5,345 nucleotides of DNA, from positions 1-5,345 of the forward strand of contig CAYGZA010000390.1 in NCBI GenBank assembly GCA_964354135.1, written 5' to 3'. The notes beneath the pieces are model-generated. The model did not search any database, was not told the origin of the DNA, and saw only the letters and a program-made list of their open reading frames with translations. A program made the position numbers and the translations under genes. This DNA comes from CAYGZA01 sp964354135. Lineage in GTDB: Bacteria > Planctomycetota > Planctomycetia > Pirellulales > Thermoguttaceae. Shown here piece after piece: positions 1-5,262 of the stretch (its first letter is position 1; every line of letters begins with the position of its first letter).

Positions 1-886
1 TGTACTCGCCGGTGTACTGCATGGCGACTTCCAGCTCCACGTCCTCGAACTGGCCGGCGATGTAGATGGTCTCCGGGTGGATCGGCTCGGCGGTGCGGTT
101 GAGGTATTCGATGAACTCGAGGACGCCGCGGTCGTACTTGAAGACCTCGCTGTCTCCGGTGCGCTGGTCGCGGAAGACGATCTTGATGCCGCGGTTGAGG
201 AACGCCAACTCCTGGAGCCGGCGGTAAAGGATGCCGTACTGGAACTGGGTCACGGGGAAGACGAGCGGGTCGGGCTTGAAGGTGGTCTTCGTGCCGACGC
301 GGTCCGTGCCGCCGATGCGGCGGACCTGGCCGGCGGGCTCGCCGCGCTCGTATTCCTGCTGGTAGACGTGACCGCCGCGGCGGACCTCGACCTCGCACCA
401 CTCCGAGAGGAAGTTCACGACGGTTACGCCGACGCCGTGCAGCCCGCCGCTGGTCTGGTAGGCCCCCTTGGTGAACTTGCCGCCGAACTTCAGCACCGTC
501 ATGACGCCCTGGAGCGTGGAGAAGCCGAGGTCGGGGTGCTCCTCGACGGGAATGCCCCGGCCGTCATCCTCGGCCGTCACCGATCCGTCCGTGTTGATCG
601 TGACGGAGATCTCCCGGGCGTAACCGGCCATTGCCTCGTCGATGGAGTTGTCGACGACCTCGAACACGAGGTGGTGGAGGCCGCGGGTGGCCGTGTCGCC
701 GATGTACATGCTGGGGCGCTGGCGGACGTGCTCCAAGTCGCTGAGGTGCTCCAGGGCCTCGGCGCCGTAGTCCGACTCGACCTTGCGGTACCGGAGAAGC
801 TCGTTGGCGCCGTTGTCCGGGGGAGCGGGGGGCTGCAAGGCGGCCTCGGCTTCGGGGGAATGGTCTGCGTTGGAACTGGCGGACAT
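1..886 (-). CDS. gyrB: DNA gyrase subunit B, N-terminal 295 residues (partial at window edge)
   Basis: GyrB is the ATPase subunit of gyrase, which introduces negative supercoils ahead of replication and transcription. The minus-strand reading frame opens at ATG 886-884 and is still open at base 1, so only the GHKL ATPase domain and part of the transducer domain are present; full GyrB is usually about 640-850 residues. Visible motifs are RQRPSMYIGD (residues 55-64), EVVDNSIDEA (76-85, with the catalytic Glu76 and ATP/Mg-binding Asn80), EDDGRGIPV (106-114) and the ATP-lid motif SGGLHGVGV (146-154). These align with E. coli E42, N46, D73 and R76 at a constant offset of 34, so there is a 34-residue Ala/Pro/Glu-rich N-terminal extension. 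The start is the only ATG in frame before the conserved core, and only a weak AGG lies upstream of it. It follows dciA by 73 bp. Assignment to GyrB rather than ParE rests on the motifs and on its place in the dnaA-dnaN-dciA cluster. Confidence 0.96.
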   Translation of the reverse strand, partial: MSASSNADHSPEAEAALQPPAPPDNGANELLRYRKVESDYGAEALEHLSDLEHVRQRPSMYIGDTATRGLHHLVFEVVDNSIDEAMAGYAREISVTINTDGSVTAEDDGRGIPVEEHPDLGFSTLQGVMTVLKFGGKFTKGAYQTSGGLHGVGVTVVNFLSEWCEVEVRRGGHVYQQEYERGEPAGQVRRIGGTDRVGTKTTFKPDPLVFPVTQFQYGILYRRLQELAFLNRGIKIVFRDQRTGDSEVFKYDRGVLEFIEYLNRTAEPIHPETIYIAGQFEDVELEVAMQYTGEY

Positions 887-959
887 CGCTGGACCTGCAT
901 GGAGTTCGAGACTGAAAGACGAGCGGTAATTGAGCAAACGCCCGCGAGTGGTTCTCCCG

Positions 960-1280
960 CTAGTTGATTGCTCCGACGCGAAAGCGAAGATCCTGGATGG
1001 TTTCATCCGGCAGGGCCTTCGCCAGGGACTCCAGAATAGCCTCCCTTTGGAACGAGAGTTCTTGAACGAGCGTCGAGTTGGCCACGATGACCTCCAGCTT
1101 GCCGCGACGTATGGTTCCGACCCGGGTATGGCCCGCGGCCCACACCCCGACGGCGTCGCGCCACGCGCCCTCCAGTGCAGCGCAGCTTCTCACCCGGGTG
1201 AAGCCGCGGCGCGCCATCAATTCCGCAAGGATGGTGCTGATCGGCTGCGGTCCTTTGGCCATCGCTGTTCCTCTGGCCAT
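960..1280 (-). CDS. dciA: DciA-type replicative helicase loader/partner (DUF721 family)
   Basis: This encodes 106 residues matching the DUF721/DciA pattern. An N-terminal helical segment (about 12-27) precedes Trp40-x4-Gly45 (WRDAVG), then HT (51-52), GKLEVIV (60-66), LVQEL (71-75) and the terminal strand IQDLRFRVG (95-103). DciA is the widespread helicase partner in bacteria lacking DnaC or DnaI; it binds DnaB and helps load it at the origin. The gene lies 48 bp after dnaN and 73 bp before gyrB, probably in one operon with them. The first ATG (1280-1278) has a strong GGGAGGA site six bases upstream. A second in-frame ATG (1262-1260, Met7) has its own AGAGGA at the same spacing, because an 18-bp unit has been duplicated. 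A start at Met7 would give 100 residues. The family call comes from motif recognition, not from a profile search. Confidence 0.92.
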   Translation of the reverse strand: MARGTAMAKGPQPISTILAELMARRGFTRVRSCAALEGAWRDAVGVWAAGHTRVGTIRRGKLEVIVANSTLVQELSFQREAILESLAKALPDETIQDLRFRVGAIN

Positions 1281-1292
1281 CGCTATTCCTCC
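1257..1292. repeat. 18-bp tandem duplication of the dciA ribosome-binding site and start codon
   Basis: Plus-strand bases 1257-1274 (GGCCATCGCTGTTCCTCT) and 1275-1292 (GGCCATCGCTATTCCTCC) are adjacent direct repeats differing at two of 18 positions. Read on the coding strand, each unit contains a purine-rich Shine-Dalgarno sequence, a six-base spacer and ATG-GCC. The unit is six codons long, so both ATGs stay in frame and the protein begins MARGTA-MAKGPQ. Confidence 0.9.
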
Positions 1293-1293
1293 C
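1287..1293 (-). promoter_or_regulatory. Shine-Dalgarno site for the first dciA start
   Basis: The coding strand reads GGGAGGA, then ATAGCG, then ATG at 1280. This is the strongest Shine-Dalgarno match in the window and supports the upstream of the two in-frame dciA starts. A second site, AGAGGA at 1274-1269, has the same six-base spacing to the ATG at 1262. Confidence 0.8.
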
Positions 1294-1328
1294 TGACTGG
1301 CTTTCTGAATGACATTGCCGGACCGCGA

Positions 1329-2438
1329 TCACTCCCGCGCCAACGGCATGATCACATAGCTATAGCCGTCGGCCGTCTCTGCTACGACGGCGCTCTCCGC
1401 GTCGCGGACGTACAGCGTGAACAGGCCATCGACGTCGAGCACCTTGAGAAAATCGGTGACGAAGCGGGGGTCCAGCATAACCGCCATCTCCGGACCCTCG
1501 TAACCGATGGGGAGCTCAACGCGGGCCTCCCCCATTTCTGCGCTGCGGGCGGAGAGCGTCACCTTGCCGTCAGTGAAGACAAAATCCACCCCGCGATGCT
1601 TTTCACTGGTAACAATCGCGGCCTGGCGCACCGCTGCGTAAAACGGCCCCACGCTCAGTTCGATGCGCTTCATGGGATCCAGCTTAGGGAAAACGTCGCG
1701 CCACCGTGGGAAACGGCCTTCCACCAGCCGGCTGTAGACCGTCACCCGCTGGCTCTTGACAAGGATGTCGTTTTCCCGGACGGCCAACTGGATCTCTTCA
1801 TCATTCTCGGCCAGAGCCCGCTCGATAAGCTGCATCGATCGGGCGGGAACGATCGTGTTCTCCCGGGATTGGTGCCCGCTGACCGCCTTTGCCGGGCCCT
1901 CTTGACGAGTGAGCCGGCGGCCGTCGGTCGCCACTCCGGTGATTCGGTCCGGGCCCAATTCGAGCAATACGCCCCCAAGCGCATAGCGGCTGCTTTCCAA
2001 GTCGGTGGCGAACGCAGTCCGGCGTATCAGCTCTCGAAAGAACCGCGCCCCCACGTTGTGGTACTTATCCTCGTCGAACTGGACTACGTCGGGGAACTCG
2101 TCGGGGTTCTCCGTCGGCAAGTGGAACTCACTCCGCTCCCCGCGGACCTGCGTCTTAGCGCCATCACTTTCCAGGTACAAGTTCGCATCCGAGCTCTCGC
2201 GGAGAATCGCTCCAAAGCGGCCGATCGGCAAGAGCACCGTTCCTGGAACGTCCACCTGGAGACCGGCGATCTCCACGCGAATCCCCACTTCCAGATCGGT
2301 TCCCACGAGGGTTGTCGTTTCAGGGGTTGTCTGCAACTTGACGTTCTGGAGGATCGGTTTTGGACTGCGCGCCGGGACCACGCCGGCGACCATCTGAAAC
2401 GCGTGCAACAGTTTCTCACGCTCGCAGGTGAGTTTCAT
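1329..2438 (-). CDS. dnaN: DNA polymerase III subunit beta (sliding clamp)
   Basis: DnaN forms the ring-shaped dimer that encircles DNA and tethers polymerase III and many repair proteins. The 369-residue product has the family's usual length and covers all three clamp domains. Recognisable landmarks are the N-terminal MKLTCEREKLLHAF, the partner-binding pocket region around residues 146-177 (DLESSRYALGG and VATDGRRLT), LVEGRFPRWRDVFP (238-251), and the C-terminal YVIMPLARE, equivalent to the YVVMPM end of the E. coli clamp. I place the start at ATG 2438, not at the in-frame TTG at 2450, because GGAG at 2448-2445 lies six bases before the ATG and family members begin MK(L/F). It lies downstream of the putative origin and 48 bp before dciA. 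All residues I can judge look intact. Identification is very secure. Confidence 0.98.
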   Translation of the reverse strand: MKLTCEREKLLHAFQMVAGVVPARSPKPILQNVKLQTTPETTTLVGTDLEVGIRVEIAGLQVDVPGTVLLPIGRFGAILRESSDANLYLESDGAKTQVRGERSEFHLPTENPDEFPDVVQFDEDKYHNVGARFFRELIRRTAFATDLESSRYALGGVLLELGPDRITGVATDGRRLTRQEGPAKAVSGHQSRENTIVPARSMQLIERALAENDEEIQLAVRENDILVKSQRVTVYSRLVEGRFPRWRDVFPKLDPMKRIELSVGPFYAAVRQAAIVTSEKHRGVDFVFTDGKVTLSARSAEMGEARVELPIGYEGPEMAVMLDPRFVTDFLKVLDVDGLFTLYVRDAESAVVAETADGYSYVIMPLARE

Positions 2439-2444
2439 GGAAGT

Positions 2445-2448
2445 CTCC
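2445..2448 (-). promoter_or_regulatory. Shine-Dalgarno site for dnaN
   Basis: GGAG on the minus strand sits six bases before ATG 2438. It overlaps the codons that would follow the alternative TTG start at 2450, which favours the ATG as the true dnaN start. Confidence 0.65.
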
Positions 2449-2481
2449 AACTTTCATCGATTCGGTGATCTTGTACAGCGT

Positions 2482-2491
2482 CCGGTACCGG
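2482..2491. repeat. 10-bp perfect palindrome CCGGTACCGG in the dnaN leader
   Basis: CCGGTACCGG is self-complementary. Its right part overlaps CGGGAC (2489-2494), which can also pair with GTCCCG at 2509-2514 across a 14-base loop. These structures lie between the putative unwinding segment and the dnaN start. The role is unknown; a protein-binding site or an mRNA leader hairpin is possible. Confidence 0.5.
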
Positions 2492-2516
2492 GACGTTGTC
2501 GGTTCGGAGTCCCGTG

Positions 2517-2546
2517 GGATCTAAGATCCTAAGAGATCTCTTTAAA
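2517..2546. other. Candidate DNA unwinding element with clustered GATC palindromes
   Basis: This AT-richer stretch consists of GGATC-TAA-GATCC (2517-2529), the perfect 12-bp palindrome AAGAGATCTCTT (2531-2542) and TTTAAA (2541-2546). It contains three GATC tetramers in 21 bp and a repeated CTAAGA (2521-2526 and 2529-2534). It directly adjoins the trio-like run, on the side where a basal unwinding system would place the melted DNA. The function is inferred from composition and position. Confidence 0.45.
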
Positions 2547-2547
2547 G

Positions 2548-2565
2548 TAGTAGTGGTAGTAATAC
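2548..2565 (+). other. DnaA-trio-like trinucleotide run
   Basis: The plus strand reads TAG-TAG-TGG-TAG-TAA-TAC, four exact 5'-TA(G/A)-3' trios plus two imperfect ones. DnaA-trios described in B. subtilis are 3'-(G/A)A(T/A)-5' repeats that DnaA binds as single strand, extending away from double-stranded DnaA boxes into the unwinding element. Here the run lies between the box-like sites (2657-2665 and 2791-2799) and the AT-richer segment, and it is on the strand expected for that geometry. No clear box directly abuts the run, which weakens the call. Confidence 0.45.
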
Positions 2566-2603
2566 GTGCCTACCCGAATGTCAATGGTTGCGTTCGTGGC
2601 CTT

Positions 2604-2622
2604 CAAAAGCCGATAGTCGGCT
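2604..2622 (-). terminator. Weak intrinsic-terminator-like hairpin downstream of dnaA
   Basis: On the minus strand AGCCGA-CTA-TCGGCT forms a 6-bp stem with a 3-base loop and runs straight into TTTT. It lies about 200 bp after the dnaA stop, so it could end dnaA transcription before dnaN. The stem and T-run are short. Its first arm is shared with the larger hairpin at 2615-2651, so the two cannot form together. Confidence 0.3.
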
Positions 2623-2651
2623 CCAACTTAGGCCCCTCATGGAGTCCGACT
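2615..2651. repeat. Strong inverted repeat (11-bp stem, one bulge)
   Basis: AGTCGG-CTCCA (2615-2625) pairs with TGGAG-T-CCGACT (2640-2651), giving 11 base pairs with T2645 bulged and a 14-base loop. It is the longest stem in the dnaA-dnaN gap. In minus-strand RNA it would be transcribed just before the smaller terminator-like hairpin with which it overlaps. It could be an RNA structure or an origin DNA cruciform. Confidence 0.55.
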
Positions 2652-2656
2652 TGGCA

Positions 2657-2665
2657 TGGGGAAAA
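2657..2665 (-). promoter_or_regulatory. DnaA-box-like site, minus orientation
   Basis: TGGGGAAAA on the plus strand is TTTTCCCCA on the minus strand. It differs from TTATCCACA at two positions and from the common variant TTTTCCACA at one. An identical 9-mer occurs in opposite orientation at 2791-2799. Confidence 0.4.
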
Positions 2666-2790
2666 ACGGTTGACCTGTGGTGGGTTTGCCGTGTACGGAC
2701 TGTCGTTGGATTTGCAGTATGTGCCTAGGCCAGTGATCGCTGTCGGTCTGCAGCCGATTGCCAACCGGTGCTGCACAGCGGACTGACTCG

Positions 2791-2799
2791 TTTTCCCCA
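2791..2799 (+). promoter_or_regulatory. DnaA-box-like site, plus orientation
   Basis: TTTTCCCCA lies 24 bp past the dnaA stop codon. It exactly matches the inverted copy at 2657-2665, and the two copies are 125 bp apart. The repetition of one non-consensus 9-mer within the same gap suggests a lineage-specific box. Confidence 0.4.
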
Positions 2800-2823
2800 C
2801 GCGATCTCAAAGTCTCTTCTCCT

Positions 2824-3969
2824 TTAGACTGGCTCCCAATGGGCTTGGAGCCGCTCTACCACGGCGCGGACCGCCGGGTCGTTCTTCACCAACTTCTCTG
2901 CCTTTCCACAGCCGTGTGAGACAGTCGTGTGATCGCGGCCGTTGAAATATGAGCCGATCTGCTTGAAGCTCTTTCCCGTGAGCGCCCTCGCCAAGTACAT
3001 GGCAACGTCGCGGGCTACCACGATAGCCCGACGGCGCGAAGGGCTCCGCAAATCGGCGAGCCGCAGGGAGAACTGCCGTGCCGTCACCGCGGCAATCTCG
3101 TGGATCGACGGAGATCCAGGCTCCGCCCGCACGGTCACATAGTCCCGCACGGTCTCTGCGCTGAGCCTGGCTCCGTCCAGATTGGCCCTCAACTGGAGGT
3201 CCATCAGGGCACTCGCCAAACCGGGCACCGGCACCTTCAGGCCGTACGCCAGGCTTTGGGCATCCGCTTCCCTAAGGGCCATTCCCCGCACCTCGGCCAG
3301 ACGGCGAACGATGGCCAGGCGAGTTTCCGGCCCCGGGAGGGCCAGCGGCACCGTGAGACCGCCGGTCATACGGCTTTGGAGGTTCGGCAGGAAGCCCGTC
3401 AGCCGCTCCGGGGCCACGGAGCTGGCGAGGATAACTTGCCCGCCGCCGTCGATCACGGCGTCCAACGTGTAAGTCAGCTCGCGTTGCGTCGCCTGCTTGG
3501 TCACCAGGTGGTCTACGTCGTCGACGGCCAGGAGGGCAAGCCGCCGGTACTGTTGGCGAAACTCCTCCGTAGCCTGCGTCTCGATGGCGTCGGCCAACCG
3601 CCGCGCGAAATCGATCGCCGGGATGTACAGGGCCGTGCGATCCCGCAAACGCCCCTTGAAGAGATTGACTAAACCCACGAGCAGGTGCGTCTTGCCGTAT
3701 CCGGTTGGGCCGCAAAACACCAACGGGTTATACCCATTCGGTTGGTCGCCGAGGACGGCACAGACCGCCACTTCGACGAGCCGGTTCTCCGGTCCAACCC
3801 AGAATTCGGAAGCCGACGAATCTCGTTTAGGCCCCGCATCTCTACACGAAGGTGGGGGAAACGAGCAAGCCGGAATGGGTAGGCTAACAACCCCGTCCAC
3901 TACCGTTGATCCGCCTTTCGCGTCGCAGCAAGAAGGGCATCGAGTGCGGGCTGTTCCCGCAGGCGGCAT
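2824..3969 (-). CDS. dnaA: Chromosomal replication initiator DnaA, short form without domain I
   Basis: DnaA is the AAA+ initiator that binds and melts oriC. The longest frame gives 381 residues against roughly 440-470 usually. Residues 56-200 align with E. coli domain III: FWVGPENRLVEVA, Walker A GPTGYGKTH (87-95), Walker B LLAVDDVDHL (146-155) and the arginine-finger box ending LQSR (197-200). Domain IV ends with the DNA-binding signature GRDHTTVSHG (344-353). Only about 55 residues, Cys/Pro/Ser-rich, precede domain III, so domain I is missing. An ungapped alignment from the arginine finger puts Pro249 where E. coli has sensor-II Arg334, and Asn196 in place of Arg281. The start is uncertain: ATG 3969 has no Shine-Dalgarno and overlaps a TATAAT. 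GTG 3900, with AAAGGCGGA nine bases upstream, would give 358 residues and begin MDGVVSLPIP, and I consider it at least equally likely. It lies 135 bp after the desulfurase and just before the putative origin. Confidence 0.96.
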   Translation of the reverse strand: MPPAGTARTRCPSCCDAKGGSTVVDGVVSLPIPACSFPPPSCRDAGPKRDSSASEFWVGPENRLVEVAVCAVLGDQPNGYNPLVFCGPTGYGKTHLLVGLVNLFKGRLRDRTALYIPAIDFARRLADAIETQATEEFRQQYRRLALLAVDDVDHLVTKQATQRELTYTLDAVIDGGGQVILASSVAPERLTGFLPNLQSRMTGGLTVPLALPGPETRLAIVRRLAEVRGMALREADAQSLAYGLKVPVPGLASALMDLQLRANLDGARLSAETVRDYVTVRAEPGSPSIHEIAAVTARQFSLRLADLRSPSRRRAIVVARDVAMYLARALTGKSFKQIGSYFNGRDHTTVSHGCGKAEKLVKNDPAVRAVVERLQAHWEPV

Positions 3970-3973
3970 TATA
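3968..3973 (-). promoter_or_regulatory. Possible -10 box (TATAAT) for dnaA
   Basis: The minus strand reads TATAAT across the first possible dnaA ATG (3969). No convincing -35 hexamer lies 16-18 bp upstream, where TCGTGC is found. If it is real, the transcript would start near 3960 and translation would have to begin at GTG 3900. It could be chance, although the match is perfect in GC-rich DNA. Confidence 0.3.
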
Positions 3974-4104
3974 GCGGCTTTGCCGCTGGGGCACGAGGTG
4001 GAGACGGGAATTTTCCAGCCCCGGCGATTGCGACGTAACGCTTTTTGGCGAAAGCGGTTGGAACTACACGCTCGCAGCGTGCCGCGAGGCGGCAGTCGGG
4101 TCCA
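3970..4104. other. Hairpin-rich spacer between the cysteine desulfurase and dnaA
   Basis: Four compact inverted repeats fall within 135 bp: TGCCGC-GAG-GCGGCA (4080-4094), CACGCT-CGC-AGCGTG (4067-4081, sharing two bases with the first), CGCTTT-N6-AAAGCG (4039-4056) and AGCGGC-TTT-GCCGCT (3973-3987). The first begins 10 bp after the desulfurase stop and could act in termination or mRNA 3'-end protection, although no T-run follows it. The last directly abuts the TATAAT element. No gene is visible in the spacer. Confidence 0.5.
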
Positions 4105-5262
4105 CTAACATCGAAGTTCGCCGACCACGTGGAGCACCCGGCGCACGGCTTCGTCGATCTCCTGGGTGGTGGTTGTCGCACCCAGGCTGAAACGCAGGGA
4201 GGATGCCACCACAGGCTTGGGCAAACCCATCGCCTGGAGGGTCGGCGACAGCTCGCTGGAGCCGCTCGAACAGGCCGATCCCACGGAGCAGACGACCCCG
4301 GCCATGTCCAGGGCCACAAGCAGCACCTGACCATCGATGCCCAGGAACGCGATGTTGCTGGTGTGCGGGAGGCGGAGGGCCGCCCCGCCGTTGACCAACA
4401 GGTCGGGACAGCCGCCGCGGAGCCGCGCTTCAAACCGATTGCGGAGGGACTGGAGACGTTGGGCATGGGCCGGCTGCTCTTGCTGCCAGAGTTCCAGGGC
4501 GGTTGCCATGCCGACGGCCAGAGCGACCGACTCGGTTCCCGGGCGGAGGCCCCCTTGCTGGTGCCCGCCGTAATGAAGCGGCTCGACGGCAACTCCGTGC
4601 CGCAGGATCAAGGCGCCAATGTCCAGCGGCCCCTGGAACTTGTGGGCGGCGATGGTCATCGCGGCCACCCCCAAGCGGCGGAAGTCGACCGGCAGCTTGC
4701 CGGCGACCTGGACCGCGTCGGTGTGCAAAGACACGCTGGCGTCGCGGCAGATCGCAGCCGCCCGATCGACCGGCTGGAGCACACCCGTCTCGTGGTTTCC
4801 CAGCATGACGCTGACCAATCGGGTCTCGGGGGTCAAGAGCCCGGGCAGGTCCTCCACGCGGACGACCCCGTCGCTGTTGGCCCCGAGGGTATCCACGCGC
4901 CAGCCGTCATCGAGGAGCCGTTGGCCGGGCTCGAGGACGCTGGAGTGCTCGATGGCCGAGACGACCACCCGGCCGGGTTTTGGGCTGCGGCCGGCGCGGG
5001 CGATTCCGAGGAGGGCCAAGTTGTTGGCTTCAGTGCCGCCGCTAGTGAACACGAGTCGGTCGGGCTCCGGCCCGGCCAAATCAGCCCCCAGAATCGAGGC
5101 GATCCTTTCGCGGGCTTCTTCGAGAGCTCGGCGGGCGTTTTGCCCCGGCCGGTGCTGGCTGGCAGGATTGGCGTAGCCGGCTCGCCAGCAGGCGGCGATG
5201 GCCTCGATCACCTCCGGCCGGGTGGGGGTGGTCGCGTTGTGGTCGAGGTAGATGATTCCCAT
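4105..5262 (-). CDS. Cysteine desulfurase, NifS/IscS family (class I-like)
   Basis: This is a pyridoxal-phosphate enzyme that removes sulfur from L-cysteine as a persulfide for Fe-S cluster assembly or tRNA thiolation. At 385 residues it is typical in length. It opens with YLDHNATTPTRPEV (5-18). It carries SGGTEANN (74-81), IEHSSV (104-109) with the PLP-stacking His106, NHETG (156-160), TDAVQ (181-185), the PLP lysine in AAHKFQGP (Lys208), GLRPGTES (238-245), and the persulfide cysteine in SVGSACSSGSSE (Cys331), a class-I-like loop. The usual GPKGIGAL after the lysine reads GPLDIGAL, a small deviation. ATG 5262 is chosen because it lies at the family's normal distance from LDHNATT; no clear Shine-Dalgarno precedes it. 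I cannot tell IscS, NifS and IscS-like tRNA-thiolation paralogues apart, as no iscU, iscA or mnmA neighbour is in view, so no symbol is given. Its position beside dnaA does not by itself imply a role in replication. Confidence 0.96.
   Translation of the reverse strand: MGIIYLDHNATTPTRPEVIEAIAACWRAGYANPASQHRPGQNARRALEEARERIASILGADLAGPEPDRLVFTSGGTEANNLALLGIARAGRSPKPGRVVVSAIEHSSVLEPGQRLLDDGWRVDTLGANSDGVVRVEDLPGLLTPETRLVSVMLGNHETGVLQPVDRAAAICRDASVSLHTDAVQVAGKLPVDFRRLGVAAMTIAAHKFQGPLDIGALILRHGVAVEPLHYGGHQQGGLRPGTESVALAVGMATALELWQQEQPAHAQRLQSLRNRFEARLRGGCPDLLVNGGAALRLPHTSNIAFLGIDGQVLLVALDMAGVVCSVGSACSSGSSELSPTLQAMGLPKPVVASSLRFSLGATTTTQEIDEAVRRVLHVVGELRC

Larger units (their letters stand above)
2451..2823. 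other. Putative chromosomal replication origin (oriC) between dnaA and dnaN
   Basis: This 373-bp gap holds no credible gene: the short frames crossing it resemble no known family and overlap the elements listed here. It is richer in A+T than the flanking genes. From the dnaA side to the dnaN side it contains a DnaA-box-like TTTTCCCCA (2791-2799), a CCTAGG-centred palindrome (2723-2730), a second such box in opposite orientation (2657-2665), overlapping hairpins (2608-2651), a trio-like run (2548-2565), GATC-rich palindromes (2517-2542) and a 10-bp palindrome (2482-2491). The dnaA-dnaN gap is a common oriC location, notably in Bacillus. There are no perfect TTATCCACA boxes, so the call rests on position, on the order of the elements and on similarity to known origins. 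A further 2-mismatch box, CTTTCCACA, lies at 2902-2910 inside the dnaA 3' end. Confidence 0.6.

Noticed and set aside
77..967. Plus-strand frame of 296 codons opposite gyrB
   Set aside because: It is antisense to the conserved GyrB ATPase domain and has a low-complexity Ala/Val/Asp/Gly-rich translation.
2416..2457. 13-codon out-of-frame minus-strand mini-ORF (ATG 2457) overlapping the dnaN start
   Set aside because: It could be a leader peptide, but it has no Shine-Dalgarno site and such short frames arise easily by chance.
930..2468. Long open frame of 512 codons on the plus strand
   Set aside because: It runs antisense through dciA and dnaN, which are secure genes. Its translation resembles no family I know, and long antisense frames are expected in GC-rich coding DNA.
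2671..2690. CTGTGGTGGG as a further DnaA box
   Set aside because: Only the TGTGG half matches; the remaining four positions differ from the consensus.
2496..2800. Short frames on both strands inside the dnaA-dnaN gap (96 codons plus, 65 codons minus)
   Set aside because: No recognisable motifs, no credible ribosome-binding site, and they overlap the candidate origin elements.
2811..2830. AGTCT...AGACT inverted repeat at the dnaA stop codon as a terminator
   Set aside because: The stem is only 5 bp with a 10-base loop and no T-run follows on the coding strand.
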